A stretch of DNA of 64,000 nucleotides from Bradyrhizobium lablabi (GCF_900141755.1 NZ_LT670844.1:2914001-2978000); one strand, 5' to 3'; counted from the stretch's first letter, positions 8,029 through 16,743 are shown. The notes: generated from the letters alone by a model not told the origin. Program-made: numbers and translations.

Positions 8029-8964
8029 ATGGAACTACGGCACCTTCGCTATTTCATCGCGGTCGCCGAGGAGGGCAGCCTGACGCTCGCGGCTGAGAAA
8101 AGGCTGCACACGGCACAGCCTTCCCTCAGCCGCCAAATCCGCGATCTCGAATACGAGGTTGGCGTCCAATTGATGAGCCGCAGCGTGCGCGGCATCGAAC
8201 TGACCGCCGCAGGCACGGCCTTTCTCGACCATGCACGGCTGGCGCTGGCGCAGGTCGATGCCGCGGTGGAAACGGCGCGCAGGGCCGCACAGCCCGCAAG
8301 AAAGACGTTCGCCATCGGCTTCCAAACCGGACACGAGATGAACTGGCTGCCGCGGGCCATGCATCTGCTGCGCGACGAGCTGAAGAACATCCAGGTCACG
8401 ATATCGAGCGACTATTCGCCTGATCTCGCCGAGGCGCTCGTCCGCGGCCGGCTCGACGTAGCCTTCCTGCGCGCCGAGCCGGCCTTTGACCTGTGCTACG
8501 AGGTGGTCGACCACGAGCCGCTCATCGTCCTGATGCCGAGCGACCATCGCCTCATCAGCCGCGAAGCTGTTCACCCGCGGGAATTCGTCGGCGAGATCTT
8601 CATCGGCGGTTCAAACAAGGCCACCGTGCTGCGCGCCGTGACCGAGGACTATCTGCGCCGCTCCGGGCTCGACATCAAATTGGATCATGGGGTGGACAAC
8701 ATGGCGATGGCCATGTCCCTGGTTGCGTCCACCCGCGGGTTGGCGCTTATGCCCGCCTATGCGAAGAATCTGCTGCCGTGGTCCGTGGTCAGCCGTCCGC
8801 TGGAGGGTGAAGCACCAACGATCGATCTCGCCGTGGGTTACAGCAAGGCGAACACCTCGCCGATTCTCAAGCTGTTCCTCTCCAGAATTAATGAGTTGAC
8901 CGCCCGAGCATCCAGCAAGGCTCGCCGAACGAGTGGACCGGGATCGGCCGCCGCGCCGCGATGA
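8029..8964 (+). CDS. LysR-family transcriptional regulator
   Basis: 311 residues. Residues 1-60 are the winged helix-turn-helix (MELRHLRYFIAVAEEGSL, LHTAQPSLSRQIRDLEYEVG, GIELTAAGTAFLDHA). Residues about 90-290 form the periplasmic-binding-like effector domain (FAIGFQTGHEMNWLP, LVRGRLDVAFLRAEP). The family binds T-N11-A sites and usually autoregulates while activating the divergent neighbour, here the SDR-hydrolase-SDR operon. The inducer is unknown but is probably a substrate or intermediate of that operon. Confidence 0.93.
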   Translation: MELRHLRYFIAVAEEGSLTLAAEKRLHTAQPSLSRQIRDLEYEVGVQLMSRSVRGIELTAAGTAFLDHARLALAQVDAAVETARRAAQPARKTFAIGFQTGHEMNWLPRAMHLLRDELKNIQVTISSDYSPDLAEALVRGRLDVAFLRAEPAFDLCYEVVDHEPLIVLMPSDHRLISREAVHPREFVGEIFIGGSNKATVLRAVTEDYLRRSGLDIKLDHGVDNMAMAMSLVASTRGLALMPAYAKNLLPWSVVSRPLEGEAPTIDLAVGYSKANTSPILKLFLSRINELTARASSKARRTSGPGSAAAPR

Positions 8965-9054
8965 CGCGAGTGCAGACTGTGGCAGCGGGGGCTGCTCCTC
9001 TGGCACGCTCCGCAAAGAGCGGGGCGTGGGAGATGCGACCGCCGCCCCGCGAAT

Positions 9055-9443
9055 CTACCCCACCCAAAACCCCGGCAGCGTCGGCTCGAGCCTGCCGCCC
9101 ACCCGCACCGGCGCGATCCGCAATGCAAGCCCCGTCGCGTCGTCGGTCTCGACCGCGACGCCGCTCAGCGTCGCGACACCGAGCGCCGGTTCGAACCGGC
9201 CCGAGGGAATGCCGGTCACAAAGCGGCGCAGCGGCTCTTCCTTTTGCATGCCGATGATGGAGTCGTAATCGCCGGTCATGCCGGCGTCGGTCATGTAGGC
9301 GGTGCCGCCCGAAAGAATCTGGTGGTCGGCGGTCGGCACATGCGTATGGGTGCCGACGACGAGGCTGGCGCGGCCGTCGCAGAAAAAGCCGATGGCTTGC
9401 TTTTCGCTGGTCGCCTCGCAATGGAAATCGACCACGATGGCAA
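9055..9443 (-). pseudogene. duplicated 3' end of the ymdB-like metallophosphoesterase gene
   Basis: About 390 bp align in the same orientation with 10425-10813, the 3' half of the intact gene, with about 20 mismatches by eye (about 95%), mostly silent. The encoded frame is intact from VDFHCEATSEK to the same final residues GFWVG and a TAG stop. The duplicate has no 5' half; homology stops abruptly in front of a toxin-antitoxin promoter. With the intact copy it forms direct repeats around about 1 kb of foreign-looking DNA. This is expected if an element inserted at the 3' end of the gene and brought a replacement end. Confidence 0.85.
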
Positions 9444-9464
9444 TGCCACCTTCGTTCGCGCGGC

Positions 9465-9493
9465 TTGACGAATTATGTGAAATATCACATAAT
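9465..9493 (+). promoter_or_regulatory. toxin-antitoxin promoter with overlapping palindromic operator
   Basis: TTGACG (9465-9470), a 17-nt spacer and CATAAT (9488-9493) make a good sigma-70 promoter. A perfect inverted repeat, ATTATGTGA (9472-9480) and TCACATAAT (9485-9493) with a 4-nt spacer, covers spacer and -10 box. The downstream HTH antitoxin is the likely repressor. The predicted transcription start falls at about 9500, on the ATG at 9499. Confidence 0.75.
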
Positions 9494-9498
9494 CCGTC

Positions 9499-9870
9499 AT
9501 GGTTCGAAGGGCTGACGAGCCGAGGCCGCTTATCTGGCGCGGAGCCTCGAAGACCGACTTTATGGCGTTTCCTCCGACCGTGCAGCGCGAGATGGGCTAT
9601 GTGCTGTTTTTGGCGCAAATGGGCGAACGTCATTCAAGCACGGCCAAGACGCTTGGCGGCTTCGGCGGGGCAACCGTGATCGAGGTGAGGGAAAGCTATG
9701 ATGGCAACGCCTACCGGGCAGTTTACACGGTGCGCTACGCCGACGCCGTCTACGTCCTTCACGCGTTCCAGAAGAAATCAAAGAAGGGCATCGCGACGCC
9801 CAAGGCAGAAATCGACTTGATCGAAAAACGCCTGAAAGACTTGATCAAGGAGAAGGAAGGACGACAATGA
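9499..9870 (+). CDS. HigB/Gp49-like toxin of type II toxin-antitoxin system
   Basis: 123 residues. The block RPLIWRGASKTDFMAFP (residues 9-25) and the C-terminal YVLHAFQKKSKKGIATPKAE are hallmarks of the phage-derived Gp49-like (HigB/RelE-fold) toxins, which inhibit translation by mRNA cleavage. The start at 9499 is supported because the conserved RPLIW motif begins only 8 residues later. The mRNA would be leaderless, or nearly so. It overlaps the antitoxin gene by 4 bp (ATGA), toxin first, as in HigBA. Confidence 0.88.
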   Translation: MVRRADEPRPLIWRGASKTDFMAFPPTVQREMGYVLFLAQMGERHSSTAKTLGGFGGATVIEVRESYDGNAYRAVYTVRYADAVYVLHAFQKKSKKGIATPKAEIDLIEKRLKDLIKEKEGRQ

Positions 9871-10208
9871 CAAAAACACCTGCGGCCAAGGACCCGACGC
9901 GAAACGTGTGGCTGCAGCTCGGATTTCCCGACGCCGAAGAGCATTTTCTGAAGGCTGAGCTCGTCCTTCGGCTAGACAAGGCAATCAATTCGCTCGGTTT
10001 GACCCAACGCGCCGCCGCGCGGAGGATTGGAGCCACTCAGCCCGAATTGTCGAAAATCCTGGGAGGAAAATTCAGCGAAGTTTCCCTCGAACGGCTGATG
10101 CGCTTTCTGACCGCTCTCGGCTGTCATATCGAGATCAAAATTGGGGCCGGACAGGAAAACAAGGCCGGGGACGTCACCATCAAAGATGTCCGACGCACGG
10201 CTGCGTGA
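9867..10208 (+). CDS. XRE-family HTH antitoxin (HigA-like)
   Basis: 113 residues, starting in the ATGA overlap with the toxin; a GGAGAAGGAAGGA tract precedes it. Residues about 30-90 form a helix-turn-helix (LRLDKAINSLGLTQRAAARR, IGATQPELSKILGGKFSEVS, LERLMRFLTALG). This domain binds the operator and the toxin is neutralised by complex formation. It presumably represses the promoter at 9465-9493. The pair sits between direct repeats of the ymdB 3' end, so it looks acquired. Confidence 0.88.
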   Translation: MTKTPAAKDPTRNVWLQLGFPDAEEHFLKAELVLRLDKAINSLGLTQRAAARRIGATQPELSKILGGKFSEVSLERLMRFLTALGCHIEIKIGAGQENKAGDVTIKDVRRTAA

Positions 10209-10272
10209 GTAGAGCCACAGCTCCCACGCGAAGTGGCGGCATCCGGTGGTTGTGGAATAACCCAGCCCGTAG

Positions 10273-10301
10273 GGCGGATTGAGCCGAAGGCGCAATCCGC
10301 C
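10273..10301. repeat. intergenic hairpin repeat (GGCGGATTG type)
   Basis: GGCGGATTG (10273-10281) and CAATCCGCC (10293-10301) form a perfect 9-bp stem around AGCCGAAGGCG. It is typical of a repeated intergenic element in Bradyrhizobium. It may also act as a terminator for the upstream toxin-antitoxin pair, although no U-tract follows. Confidence 0.6.
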
Positions 10302-10322
10302 AACTCGATACCTCTACCGAAG

Positions 10323-10372
10323 TGGCGCACCGGAGGAGATTCGAACTCTTGACCGCCAGATTCGAAGTCCGG
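10323..10372 (-). pseudogene. 3' half of a tRNA-Arg-like gene (anticodon arm to CCA)
   Basis: On the minus strand the 50 nt read as an anticodon arm (CCGGA, loop CTTCGAA, TCTGG; apparent anticodon TCG), a 5-nt variable region, a T-arm with TTCGAAT loop (stem AAGAG/CTCCT with one mismatch), acceptor strand CCGGTGC, then GCCA. No 5' half (acceptor strand or D-arm) precedes it. It is therefore not a functional tRNA. Such 3' fragments are typical of attachment-site remnants left by tRNA-targeting integrative elements. It lies 50 bp from the ymdB stop. Confidence 0.65.
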
Positions 10373-10421
10373 CCGCAGGCGTCGATATCTCAAAAGATTT
10401 ACACGCCAGTAAGTCCACTAG

Positions 10422-11246
10422 CTACCCCACCCAAAACCCCGGCAGCGTCGGCTCGAGCCTTCCCCCCACCCGCACCGGCGCGATCCGCAATGCGAGCCCC
10501 GTCGCGTCGTCGGTCTCGACCGCGACGCCACTGAGTGTCGCAACACCGAGCGCCGGTTCGAACCGCCCCGATGGAATGCCCGTCACAAAGCGCCGCAGCG
10601 GCTCTTCCTTTTGCATGCCGATGATCGAGTCGTAATCGCCGGTCATGCCGGCGTCGGTCATGTAGGCGGTGCCGCCCGAAAGGATCTGGTGGTCGGCGGT
10701 CGGCACGTGGGTGTGGGTGCCGACCACGAGGCTGGCGCGGCCGTCGCAGAAAAAGCCGATGCCTTGTTTCTCGCTGGTCGCCTCGCAATGGAAATCGACC
10801 ACGATCGCATCCGCCGCCGCGCCCAGGGGGCAGGCTTCGAGCTCGCGGTTAAGAACCGCGAACGGGTCGTCAAACGGGGTCATGAAGACCCGCCCGATGG
10901 CGTTGATGATGAGCGCGCGCTTGCCGTTTTTGGTGTCGATCAGCGCGGTGCCGCGGCCGGGTGTGCCTCTGGGAAAATTCGCGGGCCGCACCAAGCGCGG
11001 CGCGCGCTCGATGAACACCAAGGCCTCGCGCTGATCCCAGGCATGGTTGCCGAGGGTTATGGCATCGGCGCCGGCGTCGATGATTTCCTGGTAGATCACT
11101 TCGGTGATGCCGAAGCCGCCGGCGGCATTTTCGCCGTTGACGACGACGAGGTCGAGCGCCCAGTCGCGGATCATGCCGGGCAGGTGTTCCGAGATGGCCG
11201 TGCGACCGGCCCGGCCGACCACGTCCCCGACAAACAGAATGCGCAA
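10422..11246 (-). CDS. ymdB: YmdB-type metallophosphoesterase (TIGR00282 family)
   Basis: 274 residues. Metal-binding motifs are GDVVGRAGR (residue 7 on), VVNGENAAGG, LGNHAWD, VDFHCEATSEK and GTHTHVPTAD, in the order found in TIGR00282 proteins. The B. subtilis member is a metal-dependent phosphodiesterase acting on cyclic nucleotides or RNA turnover; the role here is inferred. It ends 2 bp before the cyclo-ligase gene is entered on the same strand, consistent with co-transcription from the zapA/cyclo-ligase side. Its 3' 390 bp exist a second time at 9055-9443. Confidence 0.93.
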   Translation of the reverse strand: MRILFVGDVVGRAGRTAISEHLPGMIRDWALDLVVVNGENAAGGFGITEVIYQEIIDAGADAITLGNHAWDQREALVFIERAPRLVRPANFPRGTPGRGTALIDTKNGKRALIINAIGRVFMTPFDDPFAVLNRELEACPLGAAADAIVVDFHCEATSEKQGIGFFCDGRASLVVGTHTHVPTADHQILSGGTAYMTDAGMTGDYDSIIGMQKEEPLRRFVTGIPSGRFEPALGVATLSGVAVETDDATGLALRIAPVRVGGRLEPTLPGFWVG

Positions 11247-11248
11247 GT

Positions 11249-11836
11249 CTATGAGCTCCGGAAATCGAGAATCTTGCTTTCCGTTAGCACATAATCCAGC
11301 GCCACGTCGTGCTGCAACGCCGGCACGACCGCGACTTCCTGGCTTGCGAAGGCAAGCCCGATCGCGGTCACCGACCGCGATTTGCGCAATTGCGCAAGCG
11401 TTCGGTCGTAATGCCCGGCGCCGTAACCGATGCGGTGGCCGGCGCGGTCGAAGGCCGCGAGCGGCACCAGCAGGATGTCGGGGATGATTTCGGCGGCCGC
11501 GGGCGAGGGCTCAAGAATGCCGAGCGGGCCGGACAGCAATCGGTCGCCGGGATGCCAGAGGCGAAATTTGAGCGACTGCCCGCGCGCGTTGATCGCCGGC
11601 AGCGCCAGCCGCGCGCCCAGGCTTTCGAGTTTTCGTAACAGCGGCCCCGGATCGATCTCGCTGCGGATCGGCGAATAGCCGGCGACGACGGCGCCTTGCG
11701 GCAGCGCTAGCGGCAATCCGCGCGAGGCGATGGCGTCGGCGGCAGCGGCGCGGTTTTCGCCGCTCAATGCATCGCGCGTCGCCAGCGCCGCGGCGCGGAG
11801 ATCGGCTTTGGAGAGGCTTGCTGTGGCATGGGACAT
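11249..11836 (-). CDS. ygfA: 5-formyltetrahydrofolate cyclo-ligase
   Basis: 195 residues from MSHATASLSKADLRAAAL (ATG 11836). Upstream in-frame ATGs at 11881-11884 lie inside an intergenic repeat and are less likely. Key motifs: SKADLRAAALATRDAL at the N-terminus, VAGYSPIRSEIDP, and the signature DILLVPLAAFDRAGHRIGYG followed by GHYDRTL. The enzyme converts 5-formyl-THF to methenyl-THF using ATP. The arrangement zapA - 6S RNA - this gene is conserved in many proteobacteria, and long 6S transcripts can run into it. Confidence 0.95.
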   Translation of the reverse strand: MSHATASLSKADLRAAALATRDALSGENRAAAADAIASRGLPLALPQGAVVAGYSPIRSEIDPGPLLRKLESLGARLALPAINARGQSLKFRLWHPGDRLLSGPLGILEPSPAAAEIIPDILLVPLAAFDRAGHRIGYGAGHYDRTLAQLRKSRSVTAIGLAFASQEVAVVPALQHDVALDYVLTESKILDFRSS

Positions 11837-11876
11837 GGGGCGGTTTTGTGCTTTCGCTGCCACCACCAATTTCGTT

Positions 11877-12032
11877 GTCATCATCCGCCACCCGGTCCGG
11901 CCTTCGGTCGGCCGGATGACAGGCTCCAACGGATGATCCAGCATTCCGAGGCGTCAATGATAGAACCGAGAAGCCGCGGCGTACTGGATACCCCGCCTTC
12001 GCGGGGTATGACGACTGGTGGCGGGGTATGAC
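11877..12032. repeat. composite palindromic intergenic repeat
   Basis: The block begins with GTCATCATCCGCCACCCGG and ends in GGGGTATGACGG. It contains internal hairpins (GGCCTTCGGTCGGCC; ACCCCGCCTTCGCGGGGT). Related blocks occur at 22396-22499 and 26733-26873. Confidence 0.7.
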
Positions 12033-12071
12033 GGCATCAATGAACTGAGCAACAAAGCAACAGAAAACAAA

Positions 12072-12238
12072 AAGCGCGAGGCCGCAATCGCCGTTGGAGC
12101 ACTCGATCCCGGAGTTCCCTACGAAAGTAGGTGGGCACCATATGACCGGATCCACGGACCCGGCCAGGGACAGTTCCCTAAAGGATCGATAAGGCCCCGG
12201 GGATATATGGCTCCTGACGCGCGACACAGCCTCGCCTG
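12072..12238 (-). ncRNA. ssrS: 6S RNA (SsrS), regulator of RNA polymerase
   Basis: It lies between zapA and the cyclo-ligase gene on their strand, the conserved 6S locus. The closing stem is visible: GCGAGGC (12235-12229) pairs with GCCTCGC (12082-12076). That gives about 160 nt, the usual alphaproteobacterial size. Internal strands GTGCCCACCTAC and GGGAACTCCGGGATC resemble known 6S helices around the open-promoter-like bubble. A T-rich run (CTTTTTGTTTT) follows the 3' arm at 12075-12064, and TACATT about 8 nt before the 5' end could be its -10 box. 6S RNA binds sigma-70 holoenzyme in stationary phase. Ends are approximate. Confidence 0.8.
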
Positions 12239-12272
12239 GGCAATGTAACCACGACGGGGGGAAACCGCCAGC

Positions 12273-12490
12273 CTCTTCACCCTCCCCTGGAGGGGCAGGG
12301 TAAGAAAGCGCGTCGCCGAACCGCCACCCCGCAGGACGGCGAGGCTCAAGCCCCGCTCTCACCCCGTCATTGCGAGCCAACGGGTCGCGCGCAAGCGCGC
12401 CCGATGACAGGCTCCGCGAAGCAATCCAGCTTTTCCGGTCGGGGAAAGAAAGCTGGATTGCTTCGTCGCAAGCGCTCCTCGCAATGACGG
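12273..12490. repeat. two adjoining intergenic repeat elements
   Basis: 12273-12345 resembles the CCCTCCCCTGGAGGGG repeat family of Bradyrhizobium. 12363-12490 starts with GTCATTGCGAGCCAACGGG and ends with CTCGCAATGACGG, its inverted counterpart, with an internal hairpin pair around AAGCTGGATTGCTTC. No gene is seen. The 6S promoter should lie at the left edge of this region. Confidence 0.7.
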
Positions 12491-12495
12491 ATGAA

Positions 12496-12879
12496 CTACC
12501 CGATCGCGACCCCGCCGCCGATGGTGCGGTTCAAGACCTGCGTCGTTTTCTCGATCCGGTCGGCGGCGGCGTTCAGCGCATTGGCGACGGCTGTCTGCGT
12601 CGCCCGGGCGCGATCGGCGGCGGCGACACGGACGTCGCGCAGCGACTCGATCTCCTCTTCCAGGGTGCGGATGCGGTTGCCGGAATCGAGCAGTTCGTCG
12701 CACACCGTCAGCGCCGCCATCACGGTGAGCCGCGCGTCGCCGATCTCGCCGAACTTGCCGCGCAGGCTTTGGATGCGCGATTCGAGAGACTCGGCGAGCT
12801 TTAACAGCCGCACCTCCTGCCCCTCCTCGCAGGCCATCCGGTATTGCCGGCCGTTGATGGTGACGTTGATATGGCTCAT
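12496..12879 (-). CDS. zapA: cell division protein ZapA
   Basis: 127 residues. The N-terminal block [20 protein letters not shown] followed by [17 protein letters not shown] and [17 protein letters not shown] is the ZapA fold; residues about 65-110 form the dimerising coiled coil ([20 protein letters not shown]). ZapA bundles FtsZ filaments at the Z-ring. Its ATG overlaps the DUF4164 stop as ATGA, so the two are translationally coupled. 6S RNA and the cyclo-ligase gene follow on the same strand. Confidence 0.95.
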   Translation of the reverse strand: MSHINVTINGRQYRMACEEGQEVRLLKLAESLESRIQSLRGKFGEIGDARLTVMAALTVCDELLDSGNRIRTLEEEIESLRDVRVAAADRARATQTAVANALNAAADRIEKTTQVLNRTIGGGVAIG

Positions 12880-13196
12880 GAGGTCTCTCCGGCATCGAGC
12901 ACGGCGCGGATGGTGCCGATCGCCGCATCCAGCCGTTCGGCAATCTCGCGGTTGGTGCGCTCGAGCCTTCGCGATTTGACCAGCGAGCCATCGAGCTCGT
13001 CGGCGAGCCGCGAGCGGTCGACGCCCAGCGCCTGGATCCGGATCGCCAGCTCATTCTCGTCGCGATCGGCTTCGCGCCGCCGTTCCACCGCGCTTTCCAG
13101 CGCGTCGAGCGCCGCCATCAGCCGCCGCGTCGCGGCGTCGATGTCGACGGATAGGGGCTCGGCATTGCCGGCACCGTTGGCGGGACGATCGCTCAT
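12876..13196 (-). CDS. DUF4164 coiled-coil protein
   Basis: 106 residues from the ATG at 13196. It is almost entirely alpha-helical, with heptad-like stretches ([60 protein letters not shown]). DUF4164 proteins are found immediately upstream of zapA in Rhizobiales. A role with ZapA in division is suggested by the ATGA overlap but not known. The reading frame extends further upstream without protein-like sequence. Confidence 0.88.
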   Translation of the reverse strand: MSDRPANGAGNAEPLSVDIDAATRRLMAALDALESAVERRREADRDENELAIRIQALGVDRSRLADELDGSLVKSRRLERTNREIAERLDAAIGTIRAVLDAGETS

Positions 13197-13485
13197 CAGA
13201 TGGCGCGGACCCTGGCTCAAGCCCGCCGGGCCTGCGAAAAAATCCGCGGTTCGGCAAGCGGTTACGAGGCGAAATTTACGTGGCAAGCAAGGCCAGCGCA
13301 ACGCCGGTTCAAAGCTATGCACCGCAAAGCAACTTTTCGGCACCGCGGCGCGTTGCACTGCCTTGGAGTTCGGGGATACAGATGCTATCCAGCGCTCGTT
13401 TCCCCTTGCCAACAGGGGTGTTCCAAGGCCATTCGCAAGACCAGCGGATCGCCACCAAGCACCTCATTTCAGGCGGATTTTCATC

Positions 13486-15477
13486 ATGACCCGCGTCGAT
13501 CATTCCCGTATGGCCAATGCGATCCGCGCGCTGGCGATGGATGCCGTCGAAAAGGCCAAATCCGGCCATCCCGGCCTGCCGATGGGCGCCGCCGATGTCG
13601 CAACCGTCTTGTTCACGCAGTTTTTAAAGTTCGACGCCGCCGATCCGCGCTGGCCCGACCGCGACCGTTTTATTCTCTCCGCCGGCCACGGCTCGATGCT
13701 GTTGTATGCGCTGCTCTATCTCACCGGCTATCCGGAAATGACGCTGGATGAGATCAAGAATTTCCGGCAGCTCGGCTCCAAGACCCCCGGTCACCCCGAA
13801 AATTTCATGACGCCCGGCGTCGAGGCGACGACCGGGCCACTCGGCCAGGGTATCTCGTTCTCGGTCGGCTCGGCGCTCGCCGAGCGACTGCTGGCGGCGG
13901 AATTCGGCGAGGATATCGTCGATCACTACACCTATGTGCTGTGCTCCGACGGCGATTTGATGGAGGGCGTCAGCCATGAAGCGGCAGCGCTTGCCGGGCA
14001 CCTGAAACTAAACAAGCTGATTTTCCTGTATGACGACAACGGCATCACCATCGACGGCCCAATCACGCTGACCGACTCTGTCGACCAGGTGACGCGCTTC
14101 AAGGCCCATGGCTGGAACGCGGTCCGGATCGACGGCCACGACCAAAAGGCGATCGCGGCTGCGATCACGCAGGCGCAGTCGTCCGACCGACCAACGTTGA
14201 TCGCCTGCAAGACCACGATCGGTTTCGGCGCGCCGACCAAAGCCGGCACCTCGAAAGCGCATGGCGAGGCGCTCGGCGCCGACGAACTGTTGGCGGCGAA
14301 GAAGGCGCTGGGCTGGGATTACGGCCCGTTCGAAATTCCCGATGACGTGCTGGCCGCCTGGCGCAATGTCGGCAAGCAGGGCGCCAGCGCCCATGCTGAT
14401 TGGCGCAGCCGTTTTGACGCCATGGGCGATGCGCAACGCGAAGAATTCACAAGGCGCGTGATCGAGCGACGGCGCCCGCCGGCACTTGCCGACACCATCC
14501 GCAAATTGAAGGAAAAACTCGTCGCCGAGCCGCCGACGATTGCGACCCGCAAGGCGAGCGAGATGGCGCTCGAGGCGCTGGTCCCTGCGATGCCGGAATT
14601 GCTGCTCGGCTCGGCCGATCTCACGCCTTCCAACAACACCCGCACCAAGGGCCTGAAGGAAGTAACTCCGGCCGATTTTTCCGGCCGCTATATCCATTAC
14701 GGCATCCGCGAAATGGGCATGGCGTCGGCCATGAACGGCCTATCGACCCATGGCGGCTTCGCGCCGGCCGGAGGCACCTTCCTGTGCTTTACGGACTATG
14801 CGCGGCCCTCGATGCGGATCGCGGCGCTGTCGCATACGCCGGTGGTCTACATCATGACCCACGATTCGATCGGGCTCGGCGAAGACGGGCCGACGCATCA
14901 GCCGGTCGAGCATCTGGCGGCGCTGCGCGCGATGCCGAACATGCGCGTGTTCCGCCCGGCGGATGCGGTGGAAACCGCCGAGTGCTGGCAGCTCGCGCTC
15001 GAACACACCACGGGACCTACGGTGCTGGCGCTGTCGCGGCAGAACCTGACGCCTGTGCGCGTATCGGCCAGTTCGGAAAATCTATCGGGCCATGGCGGCT
15101 ACCAACTGGTGGCCGCGCAAGGTGAGGCGAAAGTGGCGCTGTTTGCCTCAGGCTCGGAGGTCGAAATCGCCGTCGCCGCGCAGAAGGAACTCGCCGCGCG
15201 CGGCATCGCGGCGCGAGTGGTCTCGGTGCCCTCGCTCGACTTGCTGCTGGCGCAGCCTGCGGAACATCGCAAGGCGATCATCGGCAACGCCCCGGTCAAG
15301 ATCGCGATCGAAGCCGCGGTGCGGTTCGGCTGGGACGCAGTGATCGGCCTGGACGGGATTTTCATCGGCATGAGCTCGTTCGGCGCCAGCGCACCGGCAA
15401 AGGCGCTGTACAAGCATTTCGGAATCACGGCCGAAGCGGCCGTCGAGGCTGCGGCAAAGCGCCTGCAAAACCTCTGA
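13486..15477 (+). CDS. tkt: transketolase
   Basis: 663 residues from the ATG at 13486 ([20 protein letters not shown]); the frame extends upstream without homology. The thiamine-diphosphate region is seen as [23 protein letters not shown] and [15 protein letters not shown]. The pyrimidine-binding domain contains [15 protein letters not shown] and [18 protein letters not shown], and the C-terminal domain follows to residue 663. The enzyme exchanges two-carbon units in the pentose phosphate and Calvin cycles. It is the first gene of tkt-gap-pgk-fba. The 289-bp gap shared with DUF4164 should hold both divergent promoters. Confidence 0.97.
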   Translation: MTRVDHSRMANAIRALAMDAVEKAKSGHPGLPMGAADVATVLFTQFLKFDAADPRWPDRDRFILSAGHGSMLLYALLYLTGYPEMTLDEIKNFRQLGSKTPGHPENFMTPGVEATTGPLGQGISFSVGSALAERLLAAEFGEDIVDHYTYVLCSDGDLMEGVSHEAAALAGHLKLNKLIFLYDDNGITIDGPITLTDSVDQVTRFKAHGWNAVRIDGHDQKAIAAAITQAQSSDRPTLIACKTTIGFGAPTKAGTSKAHGEALGADELLAAKKALGWDYGPFEIPDDVLAAWRNVGKQGASAHADWRSRFDAMGDAQREEFTRRVIERRRPPALADTIRKLKEKLVAEPPTIATRKASEMALEALVPAMPELLLGSADLTPSNNTRTKGLKEVTPADFSGRYIHYGIREMGMASAMNGLSTHGGFAPAGGTFLCFTDYARPSMRIAALSHTPVVYIMTHDSIGLGEDGPTHQPVEHLAALRAMPNMRVFRPADAVETAECWQLALEHTTGPTVLALSRQNLTPVRVSASSENLSGHGGYQLVAAQGEAKVALFASGSEVEIAVAAQKELAARGIAARVVSVPSLDLLLAQPAEHRKAIIGNAPVKIAIEAAVRFGWDAVIGLDGIFIGMSSFGASAPAKALYKHFGITAEAAVEAAAKRLQNL

Positions 15478-15613
15478 ATGTGAAGTAGCGCTATCGGAAT
15501 GTTCGGGTTTATGATGCATTGCAACGGCCGTGGGTTCAGGGCATGAAACTGCCTAGAAAACGGTCAAACCCGCCGCAAACAATGCGATTTTCGAACCTTT
15601 GAGGAGAAGTTGA

Positions 15614-16621
15614 ATGGCAATCCGGGTCGCGATCAACGGATTTGGCCGCATCGGCCGCAATGTGCTGCGGGCGATCGCCGAGTCCGGCCGCAAGGATATC
15701 GAGGTGGTCGGCATCAACGATCTCGGCCCGGTCGAGACCAACGCCCATTTGCTGCGCTTCGATTCGGTACATGGCCGCTTTCCGGGCACGGTGACGGTCG
15801 ATGGCGATTCGATCAGCGTCGGCAACGGCAAGATCAAGGTTTCGGCCGAGCGTGATCCCACAAAACTGCCGTGGAAGGAACTCGGCGTCGACATCGCGCT
15901 GGAATGCACCGGCATCTTCACGGCGAAGGACAAGGCCTCCGCGCATCTGACCGCCGGCGCCAAGCGCGTGCTGGTGTCCGCACCGGCCGACGGAGCCGAT
16001 GCGACCATCGTCTACGGCGTCAACCACGACAAACTGACAAAAGATCAGCTCGTCGTCTCCAACGGCTCCTGCACCACCAATTGCCTGGCGCCGGTGGCGA
16101 AAGTCTTGAACGACAGCGTCGGCATCGAGACCGGCTTCATGACCACGATCCACGCCTATACCGGCGACCAGCCGACCCTCGATACCCTGCACAAGGACCT
16201 CTATCGCGGCCGGGCGGCGGCGATGTCGATGATCCCGACCTCGACGGGAGCTGCGAAAGCGATCGGCCTGGTGCTGCCGGAACTGAAGGGCAAGCTCGAC
16301 GGCGTCTCGATCCGGGTGCCTGTGCCGAACGTCTCGGTGATTGATCTCAAGATCGTCGCCAACCGCAAGACCACAAAGGAAGAGATCAACGAGGCGATGA
16401 AGCGCGCCTCAGAGCAGCAGCTCAAGGGCATCCTCGGCTACACCACACAGCCCAACGTCTCGATCGACTTCAACCACGATCCGCATTCCGCCACCTTCCA
16501 CATGGACCAGACCAAGGTGCAGAACGGCACGCTGGTGCGGGTGATGGCGTGGTACGACAATGAATGGGGCTTTTCCAACCGCATGGCGGACACCGCCGTG
16601 GCGATGGGGAAATTGCTCTGA
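15614..16621 (+). CDS. gap: glyceraldehyde-3-phosphate dehydrogenase
   Basis: 335 residues with GAGGAGAAG before the ATG. The Rossmann motif is [14 protein letters not shown]. The catalytic Cys is in [13 protein letters not shown] and the partner His in [11 protein letters not shown]. The C-terminal NAD loop [15 protein letters not shown] is intact. It catalyses oxidative phosphorylation of glyceraldehyde-3-phosphate, or the reverse in carbon fixation. It follows tkt by 136 bp and precedes pgk by 122 bp, the latter gap filled by an intergenic repeat. Confidence 0.98.
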   Translation: MAIRVAINGFGRIGRNVLRAIAESGRKDIEVVGINDLGPVETNAHLLRFDSVHGRFPGTVTVDGDSISVGNGKIKVSAERDPTKLPWKELGVDIALECTGIFTAKDKASAHLTAGAKRVLVSAPADGADATIVYGVNHDKLTKDQLVVSNGSCTTNCLAPVAKVLNDSVGIETGFMTTIHAYTGDQPTLDTLHKDLYRGRAAAMSMIPTSTGAAKAIGLVLPELKGKLDGVSIRVPVPNVSVIDLKIVANRKTTKEEINEAMKRASEQQLKGILGYTTQPNVSIDFNHDPHSATFHMDQTKVQNGTLVRVMAWYDNEWGFSNRMADTAVAMGKLL

Positions 16622-16630
16622 TTTTTGGCT

Positions 16631-16728
16631 TCATGGTTCGAGACGCGCGCGAAGAGCGCGCTCCTCACCATGAGGGAGAAACCTCATCCTGAGGAGCCGA
16701 GCGCAGCGAGGCGTCTCGAAGGATGGGC
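16631..16728. repeat. intergenic repeat, TTCGAGACGC family, copy 1
   Basis: It starts with TCATGGTTCGAGACGCGCG, has a CTCCTCACCATGAGG hairpin arm and CTCATCCTGAGGAG, and ends with GCGTCTCGAAGGATGG. The outer arms are inverted (TTCGAGACGC / GCGTCTCGAA). A second copy is at 24955-25050. It lies between gap and pgk. Confidence 0.8.
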
Positions 16729-16743
16729 CGCGAGAGACAGTCT

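Noticed and set aside
10323..10372. Functional tRNA gene
   Set aside because: The 5' acceptor strand and D-arm are missing and the T-stem has a mismatch.
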